From Pseudonocardia cypriaca (GTDB taxonomy: Bacteria > Actinomycetota > Actinomycetes > Mycobacteriales > Pseudonocardiaceae), in contig NZ_VFPH01000001.1 of assembly GCF_006717045.1 (NCBI RefSeq), forward strand, positions 3,038,001-3,102,000: a stretch of 64,000 nt of DNA, in the 5' to 3' direction. A program made the position numbers and the translations under genes. The notes beneath the pieces were generated by a model. The model was not told where the DNA came from. It ran no database searches and saw nothing but the letters and a program-made list of their open reading frames with translations. This document shows, in pieces, positions 32,796 to 41,592 of the stretch (its first letter is position 1; every line of letters begins with the position of its first letter).

Positions 32796-34160
32796 ATGCT
32801 CGCCGCGACCGGTTTCCTCACGATCGCCGCCTTCCTGGTGGCGGTGCTGTCCCAGCGCGTGTCGGTGTTCATCGCGCTAACGGTGCTGCCGATCCTCGCG
32901 GCCTTCGTGGTCGGCGCGGGCGGCCGGCTCGGGGAGCTGATCCTCGGCGGGTTCGAGACGGTGGCCCCGGTCGCGATCATGATCACGTTCGCGGTGCTCT
33001 ACTTCTGCCTGATGATCGACGCCGGGCTCTTCGACCCGGCCGTGCGCCGCGTCGTGCGCTGGGCGGGCGGCGACCCGTTGAAGATCACCGTGGGAACGGC
33101 GGTGCTCACGCTGCTCGTCGCGCTCGACGGTGACGGCGCCTCCACCTTCCTGATCACGGTGTCCGCGATGCTGCCGATCTACCAGCGGATCGGCATGCGC
33201 CCGATCGTGCTCACCGCGGTGGTCTGCCTCGGCGCAGGCGTGATGAACATGATCCCGTGGGGTGGTCCGACCGCCCGCGCCATGGCCGCCCTCGACCTGG
33301 GCAGCGGCGACGTCTTCGTGCCGGTGCTGCCGGCGATGGCCGCCGGCATCCTGTGGGTGCTGGTGGCGGCCTTCCTGATCGGGCGCGCCGAGCGCAAGCG
33401 GATCGGGACGGTCACCGAGCCAGGTGCGCCGGGTGACGCGGTCCCGGGCGGTTCTGTGCTGGCCGATTCTGCGCCGGGCGATTCCGTACCGGCCGACCGG
33501 CCGGGCGCGGCCCACGCTCCCGTCGACCGCGGCACGACGGCCGACCGCGTGCGGTTCTGGCTCAACGTCGCGCTCACACTGGCGCTCGTGGTGGTGCTGC
33601 TGGCCCAGCTGGCCGAGCTGCCCGTCGTGTTCGTGGTCGCGTTCGTGCTGGCGCTGCTGGTGAACCGGCCCGGCTGGGAGGCCCAGAAGGACCTGTTCAC
33701 GCGGCACGGCCACAGCGTCGTGCTCGTCACCACGATGATCTTCGCCGCAGGTGTGTTCACCGGCGTGCTGGGCGGCACCGGGATGATCGAGGCGATGGCC
33801 AGGGCGCTCGTCGGCCTCGTGCCCGACGGCGCGGGCGGGGCGCTACCCACGCTCGTGGCCGTCACGAGCATGCCGCTCAGCCTCGTGTTCACGCCCGACG
33901 CGTACTACTTCGGCGTGCTCCCGGTGCTCGCCGAGACCACGGCCACGCTCGGCGGGGACCCGGCCGAGGTCGCCCGCGCGGCGATCCTGGGCCAGATGAC
34001 CACCGGGTTCCCGCTCAGCCCGCTCACCGCCTCCACGTTCATCCTCGTCGGGATGGCCGGGGTGCAGCTGGGTGCCCACCAGCGGTTCGTGTTCGGCTGG
34101 GCGTTCGGCACCACGCTCGTCATGACGGTTGTCGCGCTCGTCACCGGGGCGATCGTATGA
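32796..34160 (+). CDS. CitMHS-family citrate/carboxylate-metal transporter
   Basis: 454 residues with about 11-12 hydrophobic segments, a long charged cytosolic loop near residues 205-250 (Ala/Pro/Asp-rich) and the family segments DGDGASTFLITVSAMLPIYQ, NMIPWGGPTARAM and LTASTFILVGMAGVQLG. CitMHS carriers import citrate complexed with a divalent metal using protons. ATG at 32796 has a GGAGGT site. Its stop overlaps the next gene by four bases. Given the AtuA partner, the real substrate may be another organic acid. Confidence 0.85.
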   Translation: MLAATGFLTIAAFLVAVLSQRVSVFIALTVLPILAAFVVGAGGRLGELILGGFETVAPVAIMITFAVLYFCLMIDAGLFDPAVRRVVRWAGGDPLKITVGTAVLTLLVALDGDGASTFLITVSAMLPIYQRIGMRPIVLTAVVCLGAGVMNMIPWGGPTARAMAALDLGSGDVFVPVLPAMAAGILWVLVAAFLIGRAERKRIGTVTEPGAPGDAVPGGSVLADSAPGDSVPADRPGAAHAPVDRGTTADRVRFWLNVALTLALVVVLLAQLAELPVVFVVAFVLALLVNRPGWEAQKDLFTRHGHSVVLVTTMIFAAGVFTGVLGGTGMIEAMARALVGLVPDGAGGALPTLVAVTSMPLSLVFTPDAYYFGVLPVLAETTATLGGDPAEVARAAILGQMTTGFPLSPLTASTFILVGMAGVQLGAHQRFVFGWAFGTTLVMTVVALVTGAIV

Positions 34161-35479
34161 GGACCGTCCGGATCGGCGCAGGTGCCGGGTTCGCGGGTGA
34201 CCGCCTCGAACCCGCCGTCGAGCTGGCCGAACGGGCCGGGCTCGCCGACATCGTGCTGGAGTGCCTCGCCGAGCGCACGATCGCGCTGGGTCAGCAGCGC
34301 AGGCTCGCCGACCCCGCCGCCGGGTACGACCCGCGGCTGATCGCCCGGTTCGAGCGGCTGCTGCCCGTGGCGCTCGAGCGCGGCGTGCGGGTGATCACGA
34401 ACATGGGCGCGGCCAACCCGCTGCGCGCGGGCGAGGTCACCCGGGACCTGCTGACCCGGCTGGGCCGGCGTGCCGCAGTCGGCGTGGTCACCGGCGACGA
34501 CGTCCTCGACCGGCTCGACCTGGACGCCCCCGCGTCCGAGGACGGGCGGCCGCTGCGCGACCACGGCGAGGTGGTCGCGGCGAACGCCTACCTGGGGGCG
34601 GACGCGGTGCTGCCCGCGCTCGAGGCGGGGGCGCAGGTCGTCGTCACGGGGCGGGTGGCCGACCCGTCGCTCTTCCTCGCGCCGCTGGCCCACCGCCATG
34701 GCCGAGACCTCGCGGACCCGGGCTTCGCCGCGGCCGGCACGCTCGTCGGGCACCTGCTCGAGTGCGCGGGCCAGCTCACCGGCGGCTACTTCGCCGACCC
34801 CGGCGTCAAGGACGTGCCCGGCCTCGCCCAGCTGGGCTTCCCCTACGCCGACGTCGCGGCCGACGGCAGCGCGGAGTACGGCAAGCTGCCCGGCACCGGC
34901 GGCGTGCTCGACCGGGCCACGGTGCGCGAGCAGCTGCTCTACGAGATCACCGACCCCACCGGCTACCGCACCCCGGACGTCTTGCTCGACCTGCGCGGGG
35001 TCACCGTCGCCCAGGTGGCACCGGACCGGGTGCGGGTGGCCGGCGCACGCGGGCGGCCGCGGCCCGACCAGCTGAAGGTGAGCGTGGGCTACCGGGCGGG
35101 GCACAAGGTCGAGGCGGAGATCTCCTACTCCGGGCCGCGGGCCGACCGGCGTGCCGCGCTCGCCGCCGATGTGCTCGCCGAGCGGCTCGCCTGCCTGCCC
35201 GTCCGCCCGCGGATCGACGTGCTCGGCGTCGCGCCCCCGGACGCCGACGAGCACGCCGAGTGCCGGGTGCGGGTCGCCGCGCTCGCCGCCGACCCGAGCC
35301 TGCTCGAGATCGTCGGGCACGAGGTCGAGGCCCTCTACACCAACGGCCCCGCGGGCGGCGGTGGCGTGCGCGCGTTCACCCGGGAGGTCATCGGCGTGGT
35401 GTCCACGCTCGTCCCGCGCTCGGCGGTCGAGCCCGCCGTCACGATCCTGGAGGCCGGGGATGTCCGTCCGGCTGCATGA
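34157..35479 (+). CDS. AtuA-like (DUF1446) protein
   Basis: 440 residues of the acyclic-terpene-utilisation AtuA family: RIGAGAGFAGDRLEPAVELAE start, NMGAANPLRAGEVTRDL, and GGYFADPGVKDVPGLAQLGFPY blocks. AtuA is needed for citronellol/geraniol catabolism in Pseudomonas, with unsettled biochemistry; homologues occur in many acid catabolic operons. Starts in ATGA overlap with the transporter and overlaps the following small gene by 20 bases, so three proteins are tightly coupled. Confidence 0.85.
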   Translation: MRTVRIGAGAGFAGDRLEPAVELAERAGLADIVLECLAERTIALGQQRRLADPAAGYDPRLIARFERLLPVALERGVRVITNMGAANPLRAGEVTRDLLTRLGRRAAVGVVTGDDVLDRLDLDAPASEDGRPLRDHGEVVAANAYLGADAVLPALEAGAQVVVTGRVADPSLFLAPLAHRHGRDLADPGFAAAGTLVGHLLECAGQLTGGYFADPGVKDVPGLAQLGFPYADVAADGSAEYGKLPGTGGVLDRATVREQLLYEITDPTGYRTPDVLLDLRGVTVAQVAPDRVRVAGARGRPRPDQLKVSVGYRAGHKVEAEISYSGPRADRRAALAADVLAERLACLPVRPRIDVLGVAPPDADEHAECRVRVAALAADPSLLEIVGHEVEALYTNGPAGGGGVRAFTREVIGVVSTLVPRSAVEPAVTILEAGDVRPAA

Positions 35480-35771
35480 GCTCGCCCACTGCCGCGCGGG
35501 CGACAAGGGCAACGTCGCCACCCTCTCGGTGATCCCCTACTCCGACGCGGACTACCCGCTGCTCGTCCGCGAGCTCACCGCCGAGCGGGTCCGCGCCCAG
35601 CTCGCCGGCCACGTCGACGGCGACGTGCGCCGCTACGAGCTGCCGCTGCTGCCGGCGTTGCAGTTCGTCTGCACCGGCATCCGGGATGGCGGCGTGACGA
35701 CGTCGCTGGCCCTCGACACGCACGGGAAGTCGCTCAGCTCCCGGCTGCTCGCGCTGGAGCTGCCGAGCTGA
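35460..35771 (+). CDS. small AtuA-associated protein
   Basis: 103 residues corresponding to the domain that is fused at the C-terminus of longer AtuA proteins: RLHELAHCRAGDKGNVATLSVIPY, then LPLLPALQFVCTGIRDGGVT. The ATG at 35460 lies inside the end of the preceding gene, in another frame. Likely an obligate partner of the DUF1446 protein. Biochemical role unknown. Confidence 0.82.
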   Translation: MSVRLHELAHCRAGDKGNVATLSVIPYSDADYPLLVRELTAERVRAQLAGHVDGDVRRYELPLLPALQFVCTGIRDGGVTTSLALDTHGKSLSSRLLALELPS

Positions 35772-35817
35772 TCCGCGCGGGGCAGCAGGTGTCGGAGGGC
35801 AGCGCTACCGTGACCGG

Positions 35818-36537
35818 GTGGGCTACCGGGAGATCCCGCCGCCGCGCCCGCTGCGCGGCGAGATCGAGTGCGCCTGGACGGCCGGGGTCGCCGCCGACGC
35901 TCCCGCCGAGTCGCTGCACGTGCTGCCCGACGCGTGCATGGACCTGGTCTGGACGGGGCGGGAGCTGCTCGTCGCCGGGCCGGACACCGGGCCGCACCCC
36001 ACCCGCCGCGACCCCGGGGTCCTGAGCGCGGGCCTTCGCTTCGCGCCCGGCCGGCTCCCGGCGATGCTCGGGCTTCCCGCGGCCGAGGTACGCGACCAGC
36101 GCGCACCGCTGGCGGCGGTGCACCCCGCCCTCGCCCGGCGGGCGCTGGCACGGCTCGAACAAGGCAGCCCGCCCCTCCCGGTGCTCCTCGACCTCGCGCT
36201 CGCACTTCCCGGCGATCCCGCCGAGCACGCGCTGCGGGTGGTCGCCGCGCAGCTCGCGAGGGGCGCGTCGGCGGCCGCCACGGCCGAGCGGCTCGGCTGG
36301 ACGGAACGTTCCCTGCACCGGCGCTGCCTCGCCGCGTTCGGGTACGGACCGGCCGTGCTGCGCCGCGTGTTGCGGTTCCGCCGGGCCTCGCTCCTGCTCT
36401 ACGACGGTGTCCCCATCGCCGAGGCCGCCGCCGAGGCCGGCTACGCCGACCAGCCGCACCTGTCCCGGGAGGTGCGCGCGCTGGCCGGCGTCGCGCCCAG
36501 CCAGATGTACGCGGGTCAGCCGGGCAACGGCGCGTAG
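35818..36537 (+). CDS. AraC-family regulator with DUF6597-like N-terminus
   Basis: 239 residues: an N-terminal domain (about 1-130) with HVLPDACMDLVW, typical of the DUF6597 type, then an AraC HTH pair (about 140-230: TAERLGWTERSLHRRCLAAFGYGP and IAEAAAEAGYADQPHLSREV). GTG start at 35818. Its 3' end overlaps the convergent VOC gene by 22 bases. A regulator of that gene or of the upstream operon is possible. Confidence 0.84.
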   Translation: MGYREIPPPRPLRGEIECAWTAGVAADAPAESLHVLPDACMDLVWTGRELLVAGPDTGPHPTRRDPGVLSAGLRFAPGRLPAMLGLPAAEVRDQRAPLAAVHPALARRALARLEQGSPPLPVLLDLALALPGDPAEHALRVVAAQLARGASAAATAERLGWTERSLHRRCLAAFGYGPAVLRRVLRFRRASLLLYDGVPIAEAAAEAGYADQPHLSREVRALAGVAPSQMYAGQPGNGA

Positions 36538-36917
36538 AGGTCCACGCCGTTGCCGTCCGGGTCGTTCATGCTGGCGTAGCGCTGCCCCCACGGGGCGTCG
36601 AACGGCTCCAGCTCGCCGTGGTGACCGGCAGCGGTCAGCTTCGCGTACATCTCGTCCACCGCGGCGGGATCCGGGAGCGAGACGGCCAGGCCGATGCGGC
36701 CCGCGCCGCCGCCCGGGCTCCACGACGGGTGGAACGAGCGGACCGTCTCCTCCGTGTCGAACATCAGTCGCATCCCGCCCCCGAGCGGCACCTCGACGTG
36801 CGGCGCGTTCTCGGCGCCGTCGGGCACCGGCAGTCCGAGGGCGCGGTAGAAGGCCAGGGACTTCGCCAGGTCGGATGCCACGATGCCGACGGCGTCCAGC
36901 TTCGCTTCGATCGTCAT
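36516..36917 (-). CDS. VOC-family protein
   Basis: 133 residues, one glyoxalase/bleomycin-resistance module: VGIVASDLAKSLAFYRALGLPVP at the start, RIGLAVSLPDPAAVDEMYAKL in the middle and RYASMNDPDGNGVDLYAPL at the end. No His at the usual first metal position is evident, so metal use is uncertain. Ten bases downstream of the AraC gene that reads in the same direction. Confidence 0.85.
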   Translation of the reverse strand: MTIEAKLDAVGIVASDLAKSLAFYRALGLPVPDGAENAPHVEVPLGGGMRLMFDTEETVRSFHPSWSPGGGAGRIGLAVSLPDPAAVDEMYAKLTAAGHHGELEPFDAPWGQRYASMNDPDGNGVDLYAPLPG

Positions 36918-36927
36918 GGGCGAGACG

Positions 36928-37701
36928 CTAGGCGCGGTGCCGCCTGCGGGTCGTGAACGGATCGGACAGGTGCGTGCCGGGCGTGTGGCCGTACGCGCGG
37001 CGGAAGACGTCGATGAACGCGCTCGCGGACGACCAGCCGCAGGCGTGGGCCACGTTCGTGACCGGCGAACCGTCGGCGAGCATCCGCAGCGCGTGGTAGA
37101 GGCGCAGCTGCGTGCGCCACTGCGGGAAGGTCATCCCGAGCTCGGAGCGGAACAGGCGGGTGAGCGTCCGCTCGCTCGCTCCGGCCTCCGCGGCGAGCGC
37201 GGCGAGGCTGCGGGAGTCGGCGGGGTCGCGGCGCAGGGCCGCGCACACCGCCGCCAGCCGCGGGTCGGTCGGCTCGGGCAGGTGCACGGGTCGCTGCGGG
37301 GACGCGCGCAGCTCGTCGAGCAACACGGCCCGGAGCCGGCGCCGTTCGGGGCTGTCGTCGTGCGGGGAGCCGGTGTAGGCGCGGATCAGCTCGCGCAGGA
37401 GCGGACCGACGACCAGCACCGTGGGACGGTCCAGGGCGAGCGGGTTGGTGGAGGCCGGCAGGCCGAGCATGTGGAGCTCGAGATCCCCGTACGCGCGGTG
37501 GGCGTGCACGGTGCCGGCCGGGACCCAGATCGCGCGGGTGCCGGGCGCGAACCAGGTGCCGGCGTCGGTGGTGATGGCCAGCACGCCGGAGCCCGCGTAG
37601 AGGATCTGGTGGTCGTCGTGCCGGTGCGGGTCGATGCTCTCCCCGGCGGCGAGGGGCTGCAGCCGGGTCGGCGCCACCGGTGCGTGGCGGATGTCCGGCA
37701 T
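36928..37701 (-). CDS. AraC-family regulator with cupin sensor
   Basis: 257 residues: an N-terminal cupin (about 20-95, HRHDDHQILYAGSGVLAI and TRAIWVPAGTVHAHRAYG), then the two AraC HTHs (SLAALAAEAGASERTLTRLF; VTNVAHACGWSSASAFIDVF). ATG at 37701 begins the cupin. It is divergent from the MFS gene with 54 bases between, an arrangement in which such regulators control an efflux pump. Confidence 0.86.
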   Translation of the reverse strand: MPDIRHAPVAPTRLQPLAAGESIDPHRHDDHQILYAGSGVLAITTDAGTWFAPGTRAIWVPAGTVHAHRAYGDLELHMLGLPASTNPLALDRPTVLVVGPLLRELIRAYTGSPHDDSPERRRLRAVLLDELRASPQRPVHLPEPTDPRLAAVCAALRRDPADSRSLAALAAEAGASERTLTRLFRSELGMTFPQWRTQLRLYHALRMLADGSPVTNVAHACGWSSASAFIDVFRRAYGHTPGTHLSDPFTTRRRHRA

Positions 37702-37755
37702 GTGTTGGCACTTTATCGGAAGCGGGACAGGCCGCACCGCGGTGACGATCGAGCC

Positions 37756-38910
37756 GTGAACCGCCGGCTCGCCACCCGCTCCCGATCGATCACCCTCATG
37801 GCCTCCGGGCACGGCTGCGTCGACGTCTACCAGGGCGCCGTGGCCGCACTGGTGCCGTTCTTCGTGTCCGAACGCGCCTACACGCACGCTGCGGCGGCCG
37901 GACTCGTCCTCGCCGCGTCGCTGCTGTCGTCGGTGGTGCAGCCCCTGTTCGGCGGGCTCACCGACAGGTGGCCCATGCCCTGGCTGCTGCCGGTCAGCAC
38001 GCTCCTCGCCGGCATCGGCGTCGCGCTCTGCGGCGTCACCGACTCCTACCCCCTGACGCTGGCACTCCTCGCGCTGTCGGGCATCGGCGTCGCCGCCTAC
38101 CACCCCGAGTCGGCCCGCGTGGCGCGGGCGCTGAGCGGCGGCAGCCACACCGCGATGAGCTGGTTCTCCCTCGGCGGCAACCTCGGGTTCGCGGCGGCAC
38201 CGCTGATGGTCGGCGTGGTCGTCGCGGTCGGGGGCCTCGGCGCGTCGCCGCTGCTGGTCGTGCCCGCCGTGGTGGGCAGCGCGCTCTGCCTCGCCGCCGT
38301 GCGCGCCGTGCCGGCACGCCGCCCCGCGGGCACCGATGCCACTCCCGCGCCGGGCTCGGACGACTGGGCGTCGTTCGGCAAGCTGTCGGGCTCGATCGTC
38401 TGCCGCTCGATCGTGTTCGTCGGGCTGAGCGCGTTCATCGCCCTCTACGGGGCGGAGCGCACGGGCGGCGGCGAGGACGCGGGCACCGCCGCGCTGTTCG
38501 TGCTGTACCTCGGCGGCGCCGTCGGCACCGTGCTCGGCGGGACGCTGGCCAACCGCTTCGGCCGGGTCGCGGTCGTGCGCTGGTCCGCGGCCGTCGGCGT
38601 CCTCGCCGTCGCGGGCGTCGTGTTCGTGCCAGGCCCGCTCATGCTCGTCTGCGTGGCGCTGACCTCGGCCTGCCTCTACGTGCCGTTCTCGCTGAGCATC
38701 ACCCTCGGCCAGGACTACCTGCCCCGCCGCGTCGGCACCGCGAGCGGCGTGACGCTCGGCCTCACCGTGAGCGTCGGGGGCATCGCGAGCCCGTTCATCG
38801 GTCTGCTGGCCGACCACACGTCCCTGCAGGTGGCGCTCACGCCGCTGATCGCGTTCCCGGCCCTGAGCTGGCTGCTGCTGCGAACGTTGCGGGAGCCCGC
38901 CGAGGCGTGA
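37756..38910 (+). CDS. MFS efflux transporter, fosmidomycin-resistance type
   Basis: 384 residues with 12 predicted transmembrane helices. The first segments MASGHGCVDVYQGAVAALVPF and GIGVAAYHPESARVA resemble Fsr-type carriers; LFGGLTDRWPMP is the loop 2-3 motif. Proton-driven export of a small molecule is expected. Divergent from the cupin-AraC regulator. GTG at 37756; earlier in-frame sequence overlaps the regulator. Confidence 0.84.
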   Translation: MNRRLATRSRSITLMASGHGCVDVYQGAVAALVPFFVSERAYTHAAAAGLVLAASLLSSVVQPLFGGLTDRWPMPWLLPVSTLLAGIGVALCGVTDSYPLTLALLALSGIGVAAYHPESARVARALSGGSHTAMSWFSLGGNLGFAAAPLMVGVVVAVGGLGASPLLVVPAVVGSALCLAAVRAVPARRPAGTDATPAPGSDDWASFGKLSGSIVCRSIVFVGLSAFIALYGAERTGGGEDAGTAALFVLYLGGAVGTVLGGTLANRFGRVAVVRWSAAVGVLAVAGVVFVPGPLMLVCVALTSACLYVPFSLSITLGQDYLPRRVGTASGVTLGLTVSVGGIASPFIGLLADHTSLQVALTPLIAFPALSWLLLRTLREPAEA

Positions 38911-38972
38911 CCGGGGTCGGCTGGGGGACATCCCGGATGGCCGGGTGCGACCGCGACGGGACGCTTTCCGGC

Positions 38973-39590
38973 ATGACCTCCCACGACCTCGCATCCGACC
39001 ACAGGGCCAGACTGCTCGTCGGTGGCGCCACCGCGATCGGCACGGCCGCGGTGCTGGGTGCCGTCGTGCGAGACCGGTGGTCCCCGCTCGACACGTGGTT
39101 CGTGCGCGAGTTCCGGCTGCCGGTGGACCCACCCGTCGTCGAGGCCGTCGCCGGAGCGGGCGTGCTGCTGGCGGTGGCGGGGCTCGTGCTGGCGGTCGCC
39201 GCAGCGCTGCGCCTGCCGGCGGTACGGGCGCAGCTCTGGCGCCACGCCGTCCTGCTCGCCGCATGCGCCGCCGTCGCCGGGACGCAGGTGCTCTTCCAGC
39301 GACCGGGCCCACCGGGTGCCGGGCAGGACTGGACCTACCCGAGCGGGCACGCCGCGGTGGTGACGGCCGTGGCGGTCACCGCGGTCGTCCTCTGCCGCCG
39401 GTCCGCGCCGTCGTTGGCGCGAGCCGTACTGGCGGTCGAGGTGCTCGCGGTGACCGTCACGACGGCGAGCCGCGTGGTGCTCGGCGAGCACTTCCCGACC
39501 GACGTCGTGGGCGCGATGGCCGGGGTCCTCGGCGTCGGGCTCGTGGTGACGGCGTTGACGGGCACGAAGCGGCCCGCCGACCGGACGTGA
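38973..39590 (+). CDS. PAP2-family phosphatase
   Basis: 205 residues, membrane-embedded acid phosphatase: VLFQRPGPPGAGQDW (RP motif; the usual upstream Lys is not obvious), YPSGHAAVVTAVAV and ASRVVLGEHFPTDVVGA form the active site among five hydrophobic helices. It could act on lipid phosphates or undecaprenyl pyrophosphate. Start uncertain: ATG at 38973 or ATG at 38937. Confidence 0.82.
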   Translation: MTSHDLASDHRARLLVGGATAIGTAAVLGAVVRDRWSPLDTWFVREFRLPVDPPVVEAVAGAGVLLAVAGLVLAVAAALRLPAVRAQLWRHAVLLAACAAVAGTQVLFQRPGPPGAGQDWTYPSGHAAVVTAVAVTAVVLCRRSAPSLARAVLAVEVLAVTVTTASRVVLGEHFPTDVVGAMAGVLGVGLVVTALTGTKRPADRT

Positions 39591-39606
39591 TCGGCGGGCC
39601 GCTTCG
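39565..39606. terminator. bidirectional intrinsic terminator between PAP2 and mpa
   Basis: CGAAGCGGCCCGCCGA (39565-39580) and TCGGCGGGCCGCTTCG (39591-39606) form a perfect 16-base stem with a 10-base loop. The stop codon of the PAP2 gene lies in the loop, and the convergent mpa stop follows eight bases later. Confidence 0.8.
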
Positions 39607-39614
39607 CGACAGGA

Positions 39615-41429
39615 CTACAGGTACTGACCGGTGTTCGACGCCGTGTCGATCGCGCGGCCCGTCTCGGTGTTCTTGCCGGTGACGAGGGTGCGGATGTAGA
39701 CGATCCGCTCCCCCTTCTTGCCGGAGATCCGCGCCCAGTCGTCGGGGTTGGTGGTGTTGGGAAGGTCCTCGTTCTCGGCGAACTCGTCGACGATCGCGTC
39801 CAGCAGGTGCTGCACGCGCAGCCCCGGCTGGCCGGTCTCGAGCACCGACTTGATCGCGGCCTTCTTCGACCGGTCGACGATGTTCTGGATCATCGCGCCG
39901 GAGTTGAAGTCCTTGAAGTAGAGGGTCTCCTTGTCACCGTTGGCGTAGGTGACCTCGAGGAATCGGTTCTCCTCCGTCTCGTCGTACATCCGCTCGACGA
40001 TCCGCTGGATCATCGCGTCGATGCAGGCCTTGCGGTTGCCGCCGAACTCGGCGATGTCGTCGGCGTGGATCGGCAAGGTCTCGGTGATGTACTTGGAGAA
40101 GATGTCCTGCGCCGCCTCGGCGTCCGGCCGCTCGATCTTGATCTTCACGTCCAGGCGGCCCGGCCGCAGGATCGCGGGGTCGATCATGTCCTCGCGGTTG
40201 GAGGCGCCGATGACGATGACGTTCTCCAGGCCCTCGACACCGTCGATCTCCGCCAGCAGCTGCGGCACGATCGTGGTCTCGACGTCGGAGGACACGCCCG
40301 ACCCGCGGGTGCGGAAGATCGAGTCCATCTCGTCGAAGAACACGATCACCGGGGTGCCGGCCGATGCCTTCTCCCTGGCCCGCTGGAAGATCAGCCGGAT
40401 GTGCCGCTCGGTCTCGCCGACGAACTTGTTGAGCAGCTCGGGGCCCTTGATGTTGAGGAAGAACGCCCTGCCCTCGTTGGGGTCGTCGCCGCGCACGGCC
40501 GCGACCTTTTTGGCGAGCGAGTTGGCCACCGCCTTGGCGATGAGCGTCTTGCCGCAACCGGGAGGGCCGTAGAGCAGCACGCCCTTCGGCGGGCGCAGCT
40601 CGTACTCCTTAAACAGCTCGGCGTGCAGGAACGGCAGCTCCACGGCGTCGCGGATCTGCTCGATCTGCCGGAACAGGCCGCCGATGTCCTCGTACTCGAC
40701 GTCGGGCACCTCCTCCAGCACGAGGTCCTCCACCTCGGCCTTCGGCACCCGCTCGTAGGCGTAGCCGGCCTTCGTGTCGACCAGCAGGGAGTCGCCGGGC
40801 TTGAGCGCGACGCCGTCGGGGTCGTCCGGGCCGGGGAACAGCGGTGCGGCGAGCCACACCACGCGCTCCTCGTCGGCGTGCCCGATCACCAACGCACGGC
40901 CGGCGAGGCCGTCCTCGGTGGGCTCGGACAGCACCTCCCGCAGCCCGCAGACCTCGCCGATGCGCTCGTAGTCGCCCGCCTCGACGACGGTGAGCGCCTC
41001 GTTGAGCCGCACGGTCTGCCCGCTGCGCAGGTCGGACGTGTCGACGGCCGGGGACACGGCGACACGCATGCGCCGGCCGGAGGTGAAGACGTCGACCGTC
41101 TCGTCGGGGTAACGAGTGAGGAAGACGCCGTAGCCGCTCGGCGGCTGCGCCAGCCGGTCGACCTCCTCGCGGAGCGCCACGAGCTGGCCGCGGGCCTCCT
41201 TGAGGGTTTCGGTGAGCTTCTCGTTGCGGGCCGAGAGCTGCGCGAGCCGGCTCGCCGACTCGGCCAGGCGCTGCTCGAGGACGCGCGCGTGCCGCGGGGA
41301 CTCGGTGAGCTTGCGGCGGAGCAGGGCGACTTCCTCTTCGAGGAACCGGATCTGCGCGGCGGCCTCTGCGGGGCTCAGCTCGCCACGATCACCTGGTTCA
41401 CGCCTGCCGGGACCGTCGTAGGGGTTCAC
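39615..41429 (-). CDS. mpa: proteasomal ATPase Mpa/ARC
   Basis: 604 residues. Coiled coil about 20-90 (FLEEEVALLRRK...) that binds Pup, double OB region about 95-230, AAA module with Walker A GPPGCGKT (288-295), Walker B VIVFFDEMDS (361-370) and sensor IVIGASNRED. The chain ends in GQYL, whose last three residues dock in PrcA pockets. The hexamer unfolds pupylated proteins into the proteasome. GTG at 41429 has GGAGG five bases upstream. Separated from dop by a 15 kb accessory block. Confidence 0.97.
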   Translation of the reverse strand: MNPYDGPGRREPGDRGELSPAEAAAQIRFLEEEVALLRRKLTESPRHARVLEQRLAESASRLAQLSARNEKLTETLKEARGQLVALREEVDRLAQPPSGYGVFLTRYPDETVDVFTSGRRMRVAVSPAVDTSDLRSGQTVRLNEALTVVEAGDYERIGEVCGLREVLSEPTEDGLAGRALVIGHADEERVVWLAAPLFPGPDDPDGVALKPGDSLLVDTKAGYAYERVPKAEVEDLVLEEVPDVEYEDIGGLFRQIEQIRDAVELPFLHAELFKEYELRPPKGVLLYGPPGCGKTLIAKAVANSLAKKVAAVRGDDPNEGRAFFLNIKGPELLNKFVGETERHIRLIFQRAREKASAGTPVIVFFDEMDSIFRTRGSGVSSDVETTIVPQLLAEIDGVEGLENVIVIGASNREDMIDPAILRPGRLDVKIKIERPDAEAAQDIFSKYITETLPIHADDIAEFGGNRKACIDAMIQRIVERMYDETEENRFLEVTYANGDKETLYFKDFNSGAMIQNIVDRSKKAAIKSVLETGQPGLRVQHLLDAIVDEFAENEDLPNTTNPDDWARISGKKGERIVYIRTLVTGKNTETGRAIDTASNTGQYL

Positions 41430-41592
41430 GGCATCCTCCCTCCGTGTTCCGTTTCCATACGGTACCTGCCAATGGGCGGTTCCCACCTTGCGGCGAACCG
41501 GTGATCCACCACTCAACCGGACGGCACCTTGACGCCAGGCGATAGTCCTGGTCCGGTTACCGCTGGGACCGCCTCCGTTAAGCCGGTCGGGC

